A DNA stretch of 9,653 bases from DAISKN01 sp963716925 (GTDB lineage: Bacteria; Acidobacteriota; Vicinamibacteria; Marinacidobacterales; SMYC01). Shown in pieces: positions 7,742-9,653 of this stretch. Position 1 is the stretch's first letter; each line of letters opens with the position of its first letter. The notes below the pieces were generated by a model, which was not told where the DNA came from, searched no databases, and was given only the letters and a program-made list of their open reading frames with translations. The DNA lies in contig CAVQUX010000029.1 of NCBI GenBank assembly GCA_963716925.1, positions 1 to 9,653 on the forward strand, given 5' to 3'. The position numbers and the translations under genes are program-made.

Positions 7742-8914
7742 CCCCGCCTTGCCTGGCAACATGTAAAGAAGCTCTCGGCCATTGGGCGCCCAAAGGGGAT
7801 CGCGCCCGCCGTTGATTGAGATTTGCCGCGGGCCTCCTGGACCTGGAAAAGGCTGGATAAAGACCTCGGCGTTCGAAGCATACGCTATCCAGCGCCCGTC
7901 GGGAGAAAAACGGGGTTTGTCGTGCCGCCCCCGCGTCCGAGTCAAAGGCTCGGTTCGGGGTTCCCCATCCAAACGTAGGAGCGCCAGCGACCAATAGTCC
8001 GTGGGATCGGTTTCCATGAACGCGAGAGTCTTTCCGTCGGGGGACCAGTCAGAGGGCCATTGGCTGAGCTCGCTCTCGGTCAGCCGTTCCGCGACGCCGC
8101 TGCCGTCCGCGGGTTTCCAGAAAAGGTTTCGACCGCCGCTCTCGCCGGACGTAAACGTTAGCCGACTTCCGTCCGGCGTCCAGACAGGGGACTCGTTCTG
8201 GCCCTCGAACGTCACCCGGTGCTCCGTGTCTCGCTCGAGGTCGAAGACCCAGATGTCTTGACGATCGGCGTCCTCGATCGAGACTGCCAGCTGCTTCCCG
8301 TCGGGGGACAGCCGTGGATTGGAAAACGCGCGCGGGGCTATGGGGAGCGTCTCTTCCGTTCCGTTACGATCGACCCACACCAGAGAGCGGCCGTCGCGTG
8401 AGGGTCGGGGAACGTACACCAGCGTTCCGTCCTTGGCCATGCTGAAGTAAACCTGACCATCCTTGGGAGCGCCGTCCACGTTCTCGACGACCAGAACCGA
8501 CGTGCCCGAAACCTCCATGCGACCGAGGTCGAAGGGCGCGGCGAGGAGTGAGTTCCCCCTCCCGTAGACCAGATGTCCCGTCGGAGCGAAGCGGCCGTAG
8601 AACGCGTCCTCCAACAGGCGCTTCCTCTCCTCTGTCGCGAACGAATACACGTCGATGCCGAAGACGCCGCTCTTATCGTGGCGCGTGAGAAGCATCGCTT
8701 CGCCTCCGGGGAGGACCTGCGGGTAGTGAAAGTCGAGCTCCCCCTGTTCGGCGTCGGGCACCAGGATTGACCGGGGCTCTCCGCCCTCCGCGGAGACTTG
8801 CCGCAAAGGGCCGTTGATGCCGCCAAAAAAGATGTTTCCGTCTTCTCCCCAGTTCGCTCCGATGAGGTTTTCCGCGTCGCCGAGGGTGACCGGCTCCCCG
8901 CCGGACACCGGCAC
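7694..8914 (-). CDS. Gene B segment: PD40 beta-propeller
   Basis: This is the longest clean propeller stretch in the window, about 390 good residues. PD40 motifs include RLSPDGKQLAVSI, WTPDGSRLTFTSG, WSPDGKTLAFMET, FSPDGRWIAYASN and WAPNGRELLYMLP. The same frame already carries FFSPNGEWVGFAAEGKLKK upstream of the ATG at 8914 (from about 9011), so that ATG is internal. The last 18 or so residues before 7694 are the wrong frame, following the short G-run at 7742-7745. It serves as the reference for locating the breaks in gene A. Confidence 0.8.
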   Translation of the reverse strand: MPVSGGEPVTLGDAENLIGANWGEDGNIFFGGINGPLRQVSAEGGEPRSILVPDAEQGELDFHYPQVLPGGEAMLLTRHDKSGVFGIDVYSFATEERKRLLEDAFYGRFAPTGHLVYGRGNSLLAAPFDLGRMEVSGTSVLVVENVDGAPKDGQVYFSMAKDGTLVYVPRPSRDGRSLVWVDRNGTEETLPIAPRAFSNPRLSPDGKQLAVSIEDADRQDIWVFDLERDTEHRVTFEGQNESPVWTPDGSRLTFTSGESGGRNLFWKPADGSGVAERLTESELSQWPSDWSPDGKTLAFMETDPTDYWSLALLRLDGEPRTEPLTRTRGRHDKPRFSPDGRWIAYASNAEVFIQPFPGPGGPRQISINGGRDPLWAPNGRELLYMLPGKAGTYSPRWRSQSKPRRL

Positions 8915-9038
8915 TTTCTTGAGCTTCCCTTCGGCGGCGAAGCCGACCCACTCCCCGTTGGGCGAGAAGAACGATCCGTAGGCTCCGTCCGTTCCCGCGA
9001 GCGGCCGGGTGCGAACTGGTCCAGAGACTGTAGATAGA

Positions 9039-9251
9039 TCAAATCTCTGTCGTCCTGTTGGCTCGAAACAGAAGTCGCGAACCGTCCGGTGAAAGGTGCA
9101 CGTCCCCGATGAGCCGGCTCTCCGCCAGCGGCCGAACGACGAACCGCCTCACAGGCTGCGGTGGAACGTCACCCGCCGGGGTGAGCAGGATCGTCGCGAC
9201 GGCCGCCGCACCCAGGATCGCAGCGAGCGCCCAGGGAAGAAATTTCGTCAA
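9039..9251 (-). CDS. Gene B segment: membrane helix and first propeller blade
   Basis: From TTG 9251 it reads MTKFLPWALAAILGAAAVAT, a single membrane helix of about 20 residues, then PVRRFVVRPLAESRL and the first PD40 motif HLSPDGSRLLFRAN. The frame is lost at the GG pair 9054-9055; adding one G continues RDDRDLIYLQSLDQ. The TTG could be a genuine start only if kinase and sensor are separate proteins. Confidence 0.6.
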   Translation of the reverse strand: MTKFLPWALAAILGAAAVATILLTPAGDVPPQPVRRFVVRPLAESRLIGDVHLSPDGSRLLFRANRTTEI

Positions 9252-9653
9252 CGCGCGCGCGGATGGCGCCGGGAAGCCTCGATCGCTTCTCGAGAGCCCC
9301 GGATTCGAAATCCTCCTTCACTTCCTGGAGGTCGTTCCTTAGGTCGAGGGCACTCTGATAGCGCCGCGTCACTCCCTTCTCCAGGCAGCGGCGCACGATG
9401 CGCGAGAGCTCGTACGGGACACGGGAGTCGTGCTCGCTCACGAGCGGCGGTGTGTCTTTCAGGATCCCCGACAGAACCGAAGTGGCACTGTCCCCGGGAA
9501 AGGGGTGACGTCCCGCGAGCAACTGAAAGAGGATGATTCCCAGAGAAAAAATATCGGACCTTTGATCGACCCCCTTCCCCTCGGCTTGCTCCGGCGACAT
9601 GTAGGCCACCGTGCCGACGATGACGCCGGGAGAGGTCACCGACTTCGTCGGAA
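9169..9653 (-). CDS. Gene B kinase C-lobe (partial)
   Basis: It begins mid-gene at the window edge. TVAYMSPEQAEG is the activation-segment end, DIFSLGIILFQLLAGRHPF the helix-F region with its invariant Asp, and RIVRRCLEKGVTRRYQSAL the late C-lobe with the structural Arg. Good sequence ends at about GALEKRSRLPGAIRAR. The last 30 or so residues before the stop at 9169 are the wrong frame, since the membrane helix is encoded one base over from 9251. The ATG at 9639 is internal. Confidence 0.85.
   Translation of the reverse strand, partial: PTKSVTSPGVIVGTVAYMSPEQAEGKGVDQRSDIFSLGIILFQLLAGRHPFPGDSATSVLSGILKDTPPLVSEHDSRVPYELSRIVRRCLEKGVTRRYQSALDLRNDLQEVKEDFESGALEKRSRLPGAIRARVDEISSLGARCDPGCGGRRDDPAHPGG

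Larger units (their letters stand above)
7494..9653 (-). pseudogene. Kinase gene B: paralogue of A, 5' end beyond the window, frame broken
   Basis: It has the same architecture as A: kinase, one membrane helix, PD40 propeller, tail WFEELKRRVPTSPPER then TAA at 7496-7494. The window starts inside its activation loop (PTKSVTSPG), so about 500 nt of N-lobe lie beyond 9653, judging by alignment with A. The visible breaks are an extra base in the CG repeat 9251-9260, a missing G at 9054-9055, a missing base at 9010-9013, and a missing G in the run at 7742-7745. The propeller between the last two (about 1.2 kb) is clean. DNA similarity to A is high, with long shared stretches such as AGAGAAAAAATATCGGACC at 6881 and 9542, so this is a tandem duplication and not two unrelated kinases. 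It lies directly upstream of A, probably in one operon. Confidence 0.8.

Overview
The window is GC-rich bacterial DNA, most like an Acidobacteriota chromosome. The basis is the combination of a TonB-dependent receptor with an N-terminal carboxypeptidase-regulatory-like domain, Hanks-type Ser/Thr kinases fused to a membrane anchor and a TolB/PD40 beta-propeller, and a winged-helix regulator fused to an FHA domain. This assignment is inference from gene content; there is no rRNA or other marker here.

Layout. 1-228: leader with no convincing gene. 229-402 (+): a 57-residue lipoprotein with a strong ribosome binding site. 403-553: two hairpins, the second terminator-like. 554 to about 697 (-): a C-terminal scrap of a third kinase/propeller gene, with the same tail signature as the two large copies. 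841-1491 (-): an intact winged-helix/FHA regulator. 1536-4884 (+): a TonB-dependent receptor, divergent from the regulator across 44 bp. 4862-7491 (-): kinase/propeller gene A, convergent with the receptor and overlapping its 3' end by 23 bp. 7494 to beyond 9653 (-): kinase/propeller gene B, a tandem paralogue of A, 2 bp upstream of it and cut by the window edge.

State of the genes. The regulator, the kinase domain of A and the lipoprotein read through cleanly. The receptor needs three frame corrections and has one in-frame TAG. Gene A needs eight corrections and has one in-frame TGA. The visible part of B needs four, and the third-copy scrap needs one. After correction the receptor is 3348 nt (1115 aa) and A is 2628 nt (875 aa), both exact multiples of three with family-like protein throughout. 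Sixteen indels, mostly at short homopolymers or CG repeats, against two premature stops look more like uncorrected long-read indel errors than ordinary pseudogene decay, but real decay is not excluded.

How the genes may work together (inference). The kinases would sense through periplasmic propellers and phosphorylate cytoplasmic targets. The FHA regulator, which has no receiver domain, could read phosphothreonine and control the divergent receptor gene. The most interesting points are the winged-helix/FHA/kinase/TonB association, the third-copy scar, and a frame change at the same kinase-membrane junction in both A and B.
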